A DNA stretch of 64,000 nucleotides from CBDBJK01 sp965206395 (GTDB lineage: Bacteria; Chloroflexota; Dehalococcoidia; Lucifugimonadales; CATOSD01), in contig CBDBJK010000037.1 of NCBI GenBank assembly GCA_965206395.1, positions 124,001-188,000 of the forward strand, written 5' to 3'. A program made the position numbers and the translations under genes. The notes under the pieces were generated by a model, which was not told the DNA's origin, ran no database searches, and saw nothing but the letters and a program-made list of their open reading frames with translations. How positions within the stretch are numbered: the stretch's first letter is position 1; each line of letters starts with the position of its first letter. Below are positions 42,090 to 51,026 of the stretch, one piece after another.

Positions 42090-42523
42090 AAGGGTAGCTT
42101 TACTCGGAGCAATCCTCTTTGTCGTCCAAATCGATCATGGCAGAAGTACGTCAACCAATCATTCAATTCAAGATCGTCAAGAACCACTATTACATCGCAA
42201 CCGAATTGAGCTTTAACCTCCTCACGATAAACGCTGTATTCCAAGGCTAACATAAAAAAGTCCATGGATTCTAGTGCCGTCCCAACAGGCACTAGAATCA
42301 AATCTACATCCTGTGGTTCGCTCACATTCGTGACGAAGCTACCATCTATGTAGACATAACTTATGAAGCCGGAGCGACTCCATATATACAGATAACGTCT
42401 CAACCCGTGAAATAGTTTTTCCCTTTGGGAACTATTGCCCCCGAGTTTTTCCTCTATCTCGCCCAGGTGGGTGTCATGTATTCCAGAAGGTAAAAACCCG
42501 CGTCCATCAAATGCCGGTATCAA
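42086..42523 (-). CDS. DUF6932-like minimal nucleotidyltransferase
   Basis: A 145-residue protein starting IPAFDGRGFLPSGIHDTHLG and containing YIDGSFVTNVSEPQDVDLIL. The GS(x10)DVD pattern is the polymerase-beta-type nucleotidyltransferase metal site, and the PPFDxxGxLPxGIH opening is what I associate with DUF6932. It probably transfers NMP to a protein or RNA, or is a sensor. Overlap with the following gene suggests a two-gene module, as in nucleotidyltransferase-based toxin-antitoxin systems. TTG 42523 is the only available start in the open frame and has a weak ribosome-binding site, so the 5' end is tentative. Confidence 0.65.
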   Translation of the reverse strand: MIPAFDGRGFLPSGIHDTHLGEIEEKLGGNSSQREKLFHGLRRYLYIWSRSGFISYVYIDGSFVTNVSEPQDVDLILVPVGTALESMDFFMLALEYSVYREEVKAQFGCDVIVVLDDLELNDWLTYFCHDRFGRQRGLLRVKLPL

Positions 42524-42696
42524 GGCACCGCCGTTCTAAGAAAGTATTGTGGCTAACCAAAAGATTGATAATAGCTAAACTGAGTGAAAAGCATCACATC
42601 AATCTGACGGATGTCAATGCATCATTACTACCCAACACATATGGTTGGTGTTACCGCCTTTGCCTCAGCAGGTGTTCTCTTGGATAATACCCTCTA
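42524..42696. other. Intergenic region left of IS630 copy 2
   Basis: About 170 bp with no coding signal, terminator or repeat that I can support. It ends at the TA target (42695-42696) of the IS630 insertion. Confidence 0.4.
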
Positions 42697-43945
42697 GTGG
42701 TCCAACATCATTGAAATGAATACCATGATAGTCATTGTTCCTCTTGGGGGTTCAATCGTAACGTTGAACCGAGGAGGAACCATGATGTCTACCAAGAAGT
42801 ACCGTATCAGACTGACTACCGACGAACAACAGGAACTCAACGCCTTGGTCTCACGCGGTCGGGCTGCGGCGTACAAACAGACCCATGCGCGCATTCTGCT
42901 GATGAGCGATGAGTCACGCTCGGACAGGGGAATGAAGGACGCGGACATCACCAGCGCGCTCGGTGTGGGACAGTCAACGGTCGAGCGAATACGCAAGCGC
43001 TGTGTGGAGGAGGGGGTCGAGTCTGCGCTGAATCGCAAAAAGCAACTGCGTCGGCGTCAAAAGAGACTGGACGGCGAAGGTGAAGCACGGTTGATAGCGA
43101 TGGCCTGCGGGGAACCGCCGGAGGGGCGTGCCAGTTGGACCCTGAAGCTGTTGGCTGACCAGTTGGTCGAGTGTGAGATAGTCGGGACCATTAGCACCGA
43201 GACGGTTCGCCAGGCGCTTAAAAAAAAACGAACTGAAGCCGTGGCTGAAGCAGAGTTGGTGCATCCCGCCCGGTCAGAGCGCGGAGTTTGTGTGCGCGAT
43301 GGAAGACGTGATGGAAGACGTACTGGAGGTCTACCAACGGCCGTACGATGGGAATGAGGTTCTGGTGTGCATGGATGAGACGAGCAAACAGCAAGTCAAG
43401 GAGACGCGAGTGCCGCGTCCCGCAGCGCCCGGCTTATCGGCGGCATACGACTACGAATACGAGCGCAATGGAGTGAGCAGCCTGTTCATGCTGTTTGCAC
43501 CGTTGGACGGATGGCGCCGAGTCGAGGTCAGAGAGCGTCGCACGAAGGTGGACTGGGCGCATGTGATAAAGAAACTGGTCGACGAGGACTACCCTGACAG
43601 AGACCGGATCGTGCTGGTAATGGACAATCTCAACACTCACAAGCTGTCCTCGCTATACGAGGCATTCGAGCCTGCTGAGGCGAGGCGTATAGCTGAGCGA
43701 CTGGAGATACACTATACTCCCAAACACGGGAGTTGGTTGAATATGGCGGAGATAGAGATCGGTGTGCTGGCTCGACAGTGCCTGGACCGACGGATTGCCA
43801 ATCAAGACATCCTGCGCGGCGAGGTCAATGCTTGGCAGAATCAACGCAACCGGGATGTGATACGAGTGGATTGGCGCTTCACTACCGAGGATGCGCGCAT
43901 CAAGCTAAAGTCACTCTACCCATCAATACAAAAACGTTGAACCAC
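42697..43945 (+). mobile_element. IS630-family element, copy 2
   Basis: 1249 bp, flanked by TA (42695-42696 and 43946-43947), inverted relative to copy 1 at 9227-10475 and of identical length. The visible protein differences are few (for example LGGSIV versus LEGSIV, SDRGMK versus SDGGMK, FMLF versus FVLF). The two inverted copies 32 kb apart could mediate a large inversion. Confidence 0.92.
42782..43940 (+). CDS. IS630 transposase, two overlapping frames (copy 2)
   Basis: The first frame runs from ATG 42782 (GAGGAGG upstream) to 43357 and the second from about 43230 to 43940, joined at an A9 run (43220-43228). The DDE residues are as in copy 1 (CMDETSKQ, VMDNLNTH, NMAEIEI). Retention of the same A9 in both copies suggests that frame joining by slippage is part of normal expression, or that the mutation predates the duplication. 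Confidence 0.85.
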
Positions 43946-44145
43946 TAGCTATCATGATGTTACGCACCCCCTATGATAGAATTGGCTCGCGAATCAATCC
44001 CTACTATAAGTCTTCTCTGTTCTAGACCGAATTCCTGGATCTTTCATAAGGGTTATCCCTCGCACCACAACGAACATCCTGTAACGAGGATGGGCAACCT
44101 GTATATTCGAATTGGTAAGATTCGTCAAGAGGAGTGTAAAGCGCC

Positions 44146-44355
44146 ATGAACCAAGAGATGATGGAGAAGCGTGCTCGTCTGAGCCGTTGGATTCCGGAGG
44201 TCAAGAGCGGCCTGGACAAGAGCAGCACCCAGTATCAGGAGGTTGGCGGCTCAATCTACGTGAGAGACCCCAATCGCCTGAATCTTGAGTTGCTGCTTAT
44301 GGAGGGAGTAGGTGAAGTGCATCACGAAGAGCGTTCGAGGTCCCTGAAACGATAG
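44146..44355 (+). CDS. Small ORF, possible VOC-like fragment
   Basis: A 69-codon frame with AGGAG upstream of ATG 44146. It begins MNQEMMEKRARLSRWIPEVK and contains SIYVRDPNRLNLELLLME, which recalls the final strands of VOC proteins (SIYxxDPxxxxLEL). Its 3' end overlaps the end of the convergent GlnR-like gene by about 30 bases. It may be a remnant rather than a working gene. I am unsure of both coding status and family. Confidence 0.3.
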   Translation: MNQEMMEKRARLSRWIPEVKSGLDKSSTQYQEVGGSIYVRDPNRLNLELLLMEGVGEVHHEERSRSLKR

Positions 44356-45023
44356 CCTACGTTCCAGATGGTCTCGATGAAGGGATGGTCAGCGTCCTCG
44401 ATCTTGCTGCGCAATCGCCGGATGTGCACATCCACTGTGCGAGTGCCACCGAAATAGTCGTAGTCCCATATGATATTAAGGAGGGATTCCCTGGTGTAGA
44501 CTCTGCCAGCGTTCGTCGCCATCAGCTTGAGAAGCTCGTACTCCTTGAACCTGAGGTTGACGCGACGCCCTCTCAGCGAGACCTCATAGGTGGTCGGGTT
44601 GATAGCCAGGTCTCCCAAGCGAATCACGCCGTCGCTATCTTGCGGTCTCGTTCGCCGCAAGACGCGGTCGGCGCGAGTCGCAAGCTCTGCAAGATTGGGA
44701 GGACTCAAGACGAAATCTTCGATGTCGAGCGTAGCGTCTAGCTCGGCCACATAACGTTCCGGGACGAGCGCAATCACCGGCAGCTTCATTTTTGAGCATG
44801 CCTGGACACAGTATCCAACTTCAAACAACGGCAGCGCGTCCATGTTCACAAGGGCGATGTGAAACAGCGAGTTGTCAGCCTCGAAATCCAGGTCTGCTCT
44901 ACCAGCGATAACGATGGCTTCGACGCCGTGCCCTCGCAAGAAAGCGACAAGATCAGGCTGTGGCATATCGTCATCTGCCTGCGACGCTCTCCTAATCACC
45001 ATGAAACGACTTTCTGAATCCAC
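44322..45023 (-). CDS. GlnR-like orphan OmpR-family transcription regulator
   Basis: The 233-residue protein has an N-terminal receiver-like domain and a C-terminal winged helix. The receiver lacks the phospho-acceptor: where active receivers have LLDxxLP it has ALVNMDALP, with Met at the Asp position, as in orphan regulators of the GlnR type. The output domain (LRFKEYELLKLMATNAGRVY, DYDYFGGTRTVDVHIRRLRS, ETIWNVGYRF) is very close to actinobacterial GlnR, especially the YFGGTRTVDVHxRRLRxK helix. GlnR controls amtB, glnA and other nitrogen genes. A matching AC-n9-AC box stands upstream of glnA in this window. The start is GTG 45023 or ATG 45002. No kinase is adjacent. Confidence 0.82.
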   Translation of the reverse strand: MDSESRFMVIRRASQADDDMPQPDLVAFLRGHGVEAIVIAGRADLDFEADNSLFHIALVNMDALPLFEVGYCVQACSKMKLPVIALVPERYVAELDATLDIEDFVLSPPNLAELATRADRVLRRTRPQDSDGVIRLGDLAINPTTYEVSLRGRRVNLRFKEYELLKLMATNAGRVYTRESLLNIIWDYDYFGGTRTVDVHIRRLRSKIEDADHPFIETIWNVGYRFRDLERSS

Positions 45024-45037
45024 ATCAAAAGTTACGC

Positions 45038-45712
45038 CTACTTGAGAAACCGGATACTAAGCGGATAGCGATACATCTCTCCATTGCTGGCTCGAACCGA
45101 TGCCACAATTACTACAATAAGCGAAAATACGAAAAGAGCCAACACTATCATGCCAACGATTACTAGCATAAAGATGCCTATAAACACGATTACGAGAATC
45201 GTGCTCACTATCAGCAGTAGCACTCCCACGAATGAGTAGACTATCAAGCTAAGCTGAAAGTTGATCGACTCTTTGCCATGTTCATCGACGAAAGACGACT
45301 TCTCACGCTGGATGAGCCAGACCACAAGAGGCCCAAGGATATTCCCAAAAGGAAGCACGATTCCGACGAAGGAAATAAGGTGGCAGAGCATCGCCATGTT
45401 GCGGTCGCCACTCGAAACCTCTCCAAAAGTCCGGCTCGCAGACGTAGCTGGCGACGACTGAGGAATATTGCCTGGCTCCGCCGCAGCCGATGCGCCGCAA
45501 CCAGGGCAGAACCGGGCCTCCTCTGGCATATCATCACCGCACTTGCGGCATGTCAATGTCCCGACGCCTTCGCCATCACCAGCGTTTGAGGTCTGAGAAA
45601 GCATTTCCTCCTCAGACACTACTTCAGAGCCACAACTTGGGCAGAACTTCGACCGCTCTAGCAACTCGCTGTCGCATTGTTGACAGGTTGCCTTCATGCT
45701 CTCCTCCGACAT
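45038..45712 (-). CDS. Double zinc-ribbon DUF4870 membrane protein
   Basis: 224 residues: two CxxC-type zinc ribbons at about 10-30 (CQQCDSELLERSKFCPSCGS) and 54-74 (CRKCGDDMPEEARFCPGCGA), a Ser/Thr-rich linker, then a DUF4870 membrane domain (NMAMLCHLISFVGIVLPFGN, FVDEHGKESINFQLSL) with three or more hydrophobic segments. DUF4870 proteins are integral membrane proteins of unknown role. The zinc ribbons are probably structural. It sits between the GlnR-like gene and a TM2 gene on the same strand, with only short gaps, so they may be co-transcribed. Confidence 0.85.
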   Translation of the reverse strand: MSEESMKATCQQCDSELLERSKFCPSCGSEVVSEEEMLSQTSNAGDGEGVGTLTCRKCGDDMPEEARFCPGCGASAAAEPGNIPQSSPATSASRTFGEVSSGDRNMAMLCHLISFVGIVLPFGNILGPLVVWLIQREKSSFVDEHGKESINFQLSLIVYSFVGVLLLIVSTILVIVFIGIFMLVIVGMIVLALFVFSLIVVIVASVRASNGEMYRYPLSIRFLK

Positions 45713-45718
45713 CAGGAA

Positions 45719-46030
45719 CTACTCCTCTGTCTGTGGAGCAAAGGCCGAGTTGGCCGTCATAGCTGTAGAAATTGGCATTGTTAATAGCCACAGGAAGTAG
45801 AAGCTTATGATAGTAAGCACAAGGACTACAATATCGAGTGCCATCTGTCTATAAAACATTAGACCAACCCCAGGGAAGAAAAAATTAAGAGCCAAAGCTA
45901 GGGCTGGTTTACTGGACTCCTGTCCGCGTTTTAACAGGACACCACAGGTTGGACAAGTATACGCGTTCGGCCTTATTTGTGCCCCACATTCAAAGCAGAA
46001 TCTCTGACCTTGCGTTTCAGATGTTGTCAT
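45719..46030 (-). CDS. Zinc-ribbon TM2-like membrane protein
   Basis: 103 residues with one zinc ribbon (FCFECGAQIRPNAYTCPTCG), a short linker, and a two-helix hydrophobic part (ALALNFFFPGVGLMFYRQMA, VVLVLTIISFYFLWLL) resembling TM2 domains. It precedes the DUF4870 gene by six bases on the same strand, so the two zinc-ribbon membrane proteins are probably made together. Function unknown. Confidence 0.78.
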   Translation of the reverse strand: MTTSETQGQRFCFECGAQIRPNAYTCPTCGVLLKRGQESSKPALALALNFFFPGVGLMFYRQMALDIVVLVLTIISFYFLWLLTMPISTAMTANSAFAPQTEE

Positions 46031-46148
46031 GATTTCCTTCCTATAACAATAAGAATTAATAGGTGAGCCACGAAAATCATTTCTGCTGTATCACCTCCTC
46101 TCATGATACAATCTCACCCAACCTCTCTTATAATGATAGCCACCACAT

Positions 46149-47015
46149 TTACTCTCTACCCGCCGTGGCGTCAGATTCTATCGGCACGCTAACGGCATTG
46201 CCCCACTCTGTCCAGGAACCGTCGTAGTTGCGCACTCTTTCGTAGCCCAGCAGGTATTTGAGAACGAACCAGCTATAGGATGCCCTCACGCCCAGGCGAC
46301 AGTAAGGAATGACCTCGTGCTCTGGGTTGAACCCCTTGCCCTCGTACATGCGTCGTAGCTCGTCTGATGACCTGAACGTGCCATCCTCTGTCGCGCCTTC
46401 GTCCCAGGGCAGCAGGACTGCGCCGGGGATGCGGCCATTGCGGTATATGCCAGACTGCGGAGCGCCCGGCAAGGCCATCAGTCCGGCGTACTCTTCCGGC
46501 GTCCGCGTATCCAGCAGTCTGACGGACGAATTGCGGAGGCTACTAACGATGTACTCCTTCGTTGCTCTCAGACTGTGGTCTGGTACGCCCGCCTTGTAGG
46601 TCTTCGGTATCGGTTCTGGCGCAGCCGTCGATGTGATTCGCCCCTCGTCAATCCACTTCTTGCGTCCTCCGTTCATCAGGCGAACGTCACTATGCCGATA
46701 ATACTTCAGCACCCAGAAGGCCCACGTCGCGGAGCGGTTGTTACCGTCGCCGTAGAGCACGATGGTCGTATTATTGTCGATACCAGACCGGCCTAGAAGG
46801 GCTTCAATCTGTGCTATGTCCGGGATGTCCCTTCGAGTCTGGTGTTCCAGGTCTGTATGCAAGCTCCAGCCTACCGCGCCGGGCGCGTGACCTTGATGAT
46901 AACTAGCCTGGAGGTCTGTGTTTACTTCAGCGATTACGACGGATGGGTCGTTGAGATGCTCTGATACCCAGTCGGTACTGACCAGAGTTTCTGGGCGAGC
47001 GTAAGACTCAGCCAT
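46149..47015 (-). CDS. sseA: Thiosulfate/3-mercaptopyruvate sulfurtransferase (tandem rhodanese)
   Basis: The 288-residue protein contains two rhodanese domains. ATG 47015 is preferred because AAGGAG lies eight bases upstream; the frame is open to 47033. The first domain (STDWVSEHLNDPSVVIAEVN, HAPGAVGW) lacks the catalytic cysteine. The second carries the active loop IPYCRLGVRASYSWFVLKYL with the sulfane-accepting Cys followed by RLGVR, which is of the thiosulfate type (CRxGxR). It transfers sulfur from thiosulfate (or mercaptopyruvate) to cyanide or other thiophilic acceptors. No sulfur-metabolism neighbours are visible. Confidence 0.92.
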   Translation of the reverse strand: MAESYARPETLVSTDWVSEHLNDPSVVIAEVNTDLQASYHQGHAPGAVGWSLHTDLEHQTRRDIPDIAQIEALLGRSGIDNNTTIVLYGDGNNRSATWAFWVLKYYRHSDVRLMNGGRKKWIDEGRITSTAAPEPIPKTYKAGVPDHSLRATKEYIVSSLRNSSVRLLDTRTPEEYAGLMALPGAPQSGIYRNGRIPGAVLLPWDEGATEDGTFRSSDELRRMYEGKGFNPEHEVIPYCRLGVRASYSWFVLKYLLGYERVRNYDGSWTEWGNAVSVPIESDATAGRE

Positions 47016-47249
47016 TGTGAGGCTCCTTCGCACTTATGATTATGTCCACGAATATAGGGCAGAAGCTCGCTCAAATCAAGCCTTTATCCGACACATACCA
47101 GCAAATTGGCCCTTCCAGCTCATTATGATTAGGCATGAGTAGGCCAGGTATCAGACGACAATGCTTTGCATTGCGACGTTAATAATGTAATATGAAAGGG
47201 GTGTCCTTCTCCATCGTCCTTGTGTTTGTGCGCTTTATTTGGAGGCGAA

Positions 47250-49094
47250 ATGAACTCCCGATGGATGCGAAATAGCTTCATATACCTGCTTATCATAGTG
47301 GCGGTCGTCGCCATCTTCTTCACTTTGTTCTCAGAACCCCTTGGAGGGTCGAGGGAGATTCCCATCAGCGAGGTCATCACGATGGCCGCACGAGGGGACA
47401 TCGACACCATCGAGGTGAATGGCAACAACCTGACCGTCATCACCACCAGCAGGGAGACCTTCACCTCTCGCAAGGAGGAAGGTTCGAGCGTGGTATCGAT
47501 ACTCGAGCGGGCCGGTGTAGACCCGTTGGCCTCAAACTTTCAGGTGGTCGTCAAGGGTTCGAGCGGGCTTGGGAGCCTGTTCGGGCTATTCATCAACTTC
47601 TTGCCATTGATATTCTTCGGTGCTGTGTTGTTGTTCATGATGAGGCAGGCACAGGGCAACTCCAGCCAAACCTTCAGCTTCGGCAAGAGCCGAGCGAGGA
47701 TGACATTGGGCAACAGCCCCAACGTGAGCTTTGCGGACGTCGCGGGAGTCGAGGAGGCGAAGGAAGAGCTTCAGGAGGTCGTTGAGTTTCTGAAGTTCCC
47801 TGAGAAATTCACGGCTCTGGGGGCGAAGATACCCAAGGGCGTGTTGCTGATAGGCCCACCTGGGACAGGCAAGACACTTATGGCGCGAGCGGTTGCTGGA
47901 GAGGCTGGGGTTCCGTTTTTCTCGATAAGCGGCAGCGAGTTCGTGGAGATGTTCGTTGGAGTGGGAGCGTCGAGGGTGAGGGACCTGTTCGACCAGGCAA
48001 AGCGGAACTCGCCGAGCATCGTGTTCGTGGACGAGATAGACGCGGTGGGTCGTCACAGGGGAGCGGGACTTGGAGGCGGCCACGACGAGCGTGAGCAGAC
48101 GCTGAACCAGATGCTTGTCGAGATGGACGGCTTCGACACGACGACGAACGTGATAGTGATAGCTGCGACGAACCGGCCCGACATTCTGGACCCTGCGTTG
48201 CTGCGTCCCGGGCGGTTCGACCGTCGGGTGACTTTGGACAACCCCGACATAAAGGGACGGGCAGAGATACTTGAGGTTCACTCCAAGGGGAAGCCGCTTG
48301 CCGAGAACGTGGATATGGGGAGTGTGGCGAAACAGACGGTGGGATTCAGCGGAGCGGACCTTGCCAATCTGGTGAACGAGTCCGCGATACTTGCGGCTCG
48401 CCGGAACAAGACATTGATAGGGCCAAATGAGTTCGCGGAGTCAATAGACCGGGTAATAGCGGGGCCTGAGCGAAAGAGCCGTGTGATAAACCAGAGGGAG
48501 AAGGAGTTGACAGCCTATCATGAGGCAGGCCATGCCCTCGTAGCCCACCTGCTCCCCCATGCCGACCCCGTATCCAAGATTTCAATAATTTCGCGTGGTC
48601 AGATGGGCGGCTATACCAGGTTCGTGCCCGACGAAGACCGTAATCTAATCACCAAGAGGCAACTTGAGGCCAGGCTAGCGTATGCCCTCGGTGGCCGAGC
48701 GGCTGAGGAGATCGTGTTCGACGAGACAACCACTGGTGCAAGCAACGATCTTGAGCAGGCGACGAATATAGCTCGCACCATGGTGACACGATATGGCATG
48801 AGCGAGAAGCTTGGGCCTCGGACATTTGGCAAGCGAGAGGAGCTTGTGTTCCTGGGCCGGGAGATTTCGGAGCAGCGCAATTACAGCGACCAGGTGGCCG
48901 AGACGATAGACGAGGAAGTGCATAGCCTCTTGGATAAGGCCAATCAAACGGTCAGAGAGCTATTGCGAACCAACAAGGCCAAGCTGACGCAGATGGCGAA
49001 ATACCTTCTCGACTATGAGACGGTGGAAGCTGAGGCTCTGGACGAGTTGCTCAACTCCCAGCCTCCTGCGCTCCCTGACGCCACACCAGCATAG
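47250..49094 (+). CDS. ftsH: ATP-dependent zinc metalloprotease FtsH
   Basis: FtsH is a membrane-anchored hexameric AAA protease that degrades misfolded membrane proteins and short-lived regulators. ATG 47250 has GGAGG (47241-47245) just upstream. The 614-residue product has TM1 (8-28), a small extracytoplasmic domain, and TM2 (about 112-131). The AAA domain follows with Walker A GPPGTGKT (202-209), Walker B IVFVDEIDAVG and SRH NRPDILDPALLRPGRFDRR. The zinc-protease motif HEAGH comes at about 425, with the third ligand Asp in TTGASNDLEQAT. All key residues are present. Confidence 0.98.
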   Translation: MNSRWMRNSFIYLLIIVAVVAIFFTLFSEPLGGSREIPISEVITMAARGDIDTIEVNGNNLTVITTSRETFTSRKEEGSSVVSILERAGVDPLASNFQVVVKGSSGLGSLFGLFINFLPLIFFGAVLLFMMRQAQGNSSQTFSFGKSRARMTLGNSPNVSFADVAGVEEAKEELQEVVEFLKFPEKFTALGAKIPKGVLLIGPPGTGKTLMARAVAGEAGVPFFSISGSEFVEMFVGVGASRVRDLFDQAKRNSPSIVFVDEIDAVGRHRGAGLGGGHDEREQTLNQMLVEMDGFDTTTNVIVIAATNRPDILDPALLRPGRFDRRVTLDNPDIKGRAEILEVHSKGKPLAENVDMGSVAKQTVGFSGADLANLVNESAILAARRNKTLIGPNEFAESIDRVIAGPERKSRVINQREKELTAYHEAGHALVAHLLPHADPVSKISIISRGQMGGYTRFVPDEDRNLITKRQLEARLAYALGGRAAEEIVFDETTTGASNDLEQATNIARTMVTRYGMSEKLGPRTFGKREELVFLGREISEQRNYSDQVAETIDEEVHSLLDKANQTVRELLRTNKAKLTQMAKYLLDYETVEAEALDELLNSQPPALPDATPA

Positions 49095-49156
49095 TCACCT
49101 ACGCTCAATAGCTCCTAAGCCTCCTCCCACCAAAGGAGAGGAGATTACTCTGTTCC

Positions 49157-50026
49157 TCAGATTCCGTCTACTGCCTCTTTGAAGCGTTTTATGGCGTCGA
49201 TGTGTTCGTCAGGCGACGACAGCCCGGCCTTCATCGTGTTCACCGAGATATGAGTCGCCCCAAGCTCTTTCCACGTTGTCGCGATTTTCACCCATTCATC
49301 CGGGGTGCGGTCAGCTATGGTAACCCAGCTTTCAATACCGATGTCGTTGATGTCTCTCCCCGCTTCGCCAACTTGAGCGCGCATCTTTTCGATCAATGCT
49401 TTGCCCTCGTCATCAGGAGGAAACAGAGGAAACCAGCCATCGCCCGTTTGAGCGACTCGCCATATGGTCTGCTCGGCCCTGCCTCCGAACCATATGGGGA
49501 TAGGACGCTGAACGGGCAGCGGATTTAACCCCGCGTCAGTAATCTTGTGCCATCGTCCTTCGTAGGTCACAGTCTCCTTAGTCCAAAGCGTCCGCATCAG
49601 TTCAATCTGCTCCTCGGATCGGCGGCCTCTGTCGTGAAAATTCTCTCCCAGGGCCTCGTACTCGACAGCATTCCAGCCAACGCCGATTCCCAGACGCAAC
49701 CGGCCTCTGCTCAAGACATCGAGTGCAGCTGCCTGCTTCGCCACGAGCACAGTCTGCCTTTGGGGAAGGATAATCACGCCCGTCACCAGTTCGACCCTCT
49801 CGGTCAGGCCAGCCAGGTATCCGAAAAGCACGAACGGCTCGTGGAACATATCGTTGTGCCCGTAAGCGCCCCGCCAGTCGGGACGGCTAGCCAAGTTCGC
49901 GCCTATAACATGGTCGAAGGCCAATATATGATTGAATCCAAGCGACTCGGCGGCCTGCGCGTAGTCACGCACCGCCATCGGGTCGGAGCCGATTTCGGTC
50001 TGAGGGAAAACTACCCCTATTTTCAT
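49157..50026 (-). CDS. LLM-class F420-dependent oxidoreductase
   Basis: A 289-residue luciferase-like (bacterial luciferase/F420-dependent) TIM-barrel oxidoreductase. ATG 50026 is preferred with AAGGAG upstream; the frame is open to 50059. Motifs: GVVFPQTEIGSDPMAVRDYA, ESLGFNHILAFDHVIGA, LVTGVIILPQRQTVLVAKQA with the family cis-peptide-like region, LRLGIGVGWNAVEYEALG and IPIWFGGRAEQTIWRVA. Members use reduced F420 or FMN; the substrate is not predictable. Such genes are abundant in SAR202-type Chloroflexota. An IS5-type element lies about 70 bases upstream of the start, possibly affecting its promoter. Confidence 0.92.
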   Translation of the reverse strand: MKIGVVFPQTEIGSDPMAVRDYAQAAESLGFNHILAFDHVIGANLASRPDWRGAYGHNDMFHEPFVLFGYLAGLTERVELVTGVIILPQRQTVLVAKQAAALDVLSRGRLRLGIGVGWNAVEYEALGENFHDRGRRSEEQIELMRTLWTKETVTYEGRWHKITDAGLNPLPVQRPIPIWFGGRAEQTIWRVAQTGDGWFPLFPPDDEGKALIEKMRAQVGEAGRDINDIGIESWVTIADRTPDEWVKIATTWKELGATHISVNTMKAGLSSPDEHIDAIKRFKEAVDGI

Positions 50027-50109
50027 TCGATTACTCCTTGCCTCTATATTCCTAGACAATAAGAAGATGGTTGGTTCATACTATCATAGTTCTAGGTTGT
50101 GTTGACATT

Positions 50110-50903
50110 TCATCTGAGCCATATGAGAGCACCGACGAAGTTCAAGAATCCCAGGAAACGCGATGACAGCTTGTCAAAGCGAGAGAAGATATGCCGGTAG
50201 TGCTTGATCTTGTTGATGAAACACTCCACAAGGTGGCGCTCTCGGTAAAGGTACTCATCATACTCTCGTGGCGTCTTTCGATTTGACCGAGGTGGAATCA
50301 CAGGTAACGCGCCCCTGCCCAGGATGCATTGGAGAAAATCCATCGAATCGTATCCCTTATCAGCAATCACATGCTCGGTTTCGAAATCAGCAATCAATGC
50401 CTGTGCCTGGGTGATGTCGTGACGTTGACCTGCTGTGAGCTCAAAGCGCAACGGGTTGCCCAATCCATCCACGCTCACGTGGATCTTGGTACTGAACCCG
50501 CCTCGGCTCCGGCCAAGAGCTTGGGCCGATTGGCCACCGTTTTTTTGGAGGCTCCAGCAGCACAGGGATGAGCGCGAACCACAGTGCTATCACAGTGCTA
50601 TCACAGTGCTATCACAGTGCTATCAATGATGACATGCTCCATATCGGGGTCTTGCACAAAATGCTGATGCATTCGTTCCCATACACCCTTTTCACACCAG
50701 CGTGCGAAGCGCTTATATACGCTGTTCCAGTGACCGTAGTGCTCAGGCAGCAGTCTCCAAGGAGCACCACTTCGTGCCATCCACAGGATGGCCTCGACGT
50801 AGCGCCTGCAATCGTCCTCCTCTCCAACGTAGAGGTCTGGGCATGAGCGCAGAAATTCAAGGATTTTCGACCATTGTTCATTGCGTAATTCAGTCGTTGA
50901 CAT
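50110..50903 (-). pseudogene. IS427-type transposase, orfA stopped by repeat expansion
   Basis: OrfA starts at ATG 50903 and ends at a TGA created inside the expanded 11-bp tract (reading ...IIDSTVIAL-stop at about 50601), before the A7 frameshift site. OrfB (50478-50110) is open and identical in sequence to that of the 15.4-kb copy. The element is therefore probably dead in cis unless the repeat contracts to one unit. Confidence 0.85.
50581..50624 (-). repeat. 11-bp tandem repeat, 4 units, in transposase gene
   Basis: Four perfect tandem units acagtgctatc on the plus strand (gatagcactgt on the coding strand). Other copies have 1 (14788-14798) and 2 (15282-15303) units. Confidence 0.97.
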
Positions 50904-51026
50904 GTATCCATTATGCACCAAATGTCAACACAACCTAGCTACAGGCTACCTGTTCGATTCTCAGACTACAGCTTGTTCGGAATCTTCTGAGCTTCTATAA
51001 TAGAGTTACCATTACGTAATAATCTT

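Larger units (their letters stand above)
50095..50935 (-). mobile_element. IS5-family (IS427-type) element with four 11-bp repeats
   Basis: An 841-bp element flanked by TA (50093-50094 and 50936-50937), ends GGTTGTGTTGACATTT. It is the same element as at 14971-15789 but 22 bp longer, exactly two further 11-bp units. It is intergenic between the LLM gene and tRNA-Pro. Confidence 0.92.

Noticed and set aside
50581..50624. Possible CRISPR-like array
   Set aside because: The 11-bp units are directly adjacent with no spacers and lie inside a transposase gene; this is a tandem repeat, not a CRISPR.
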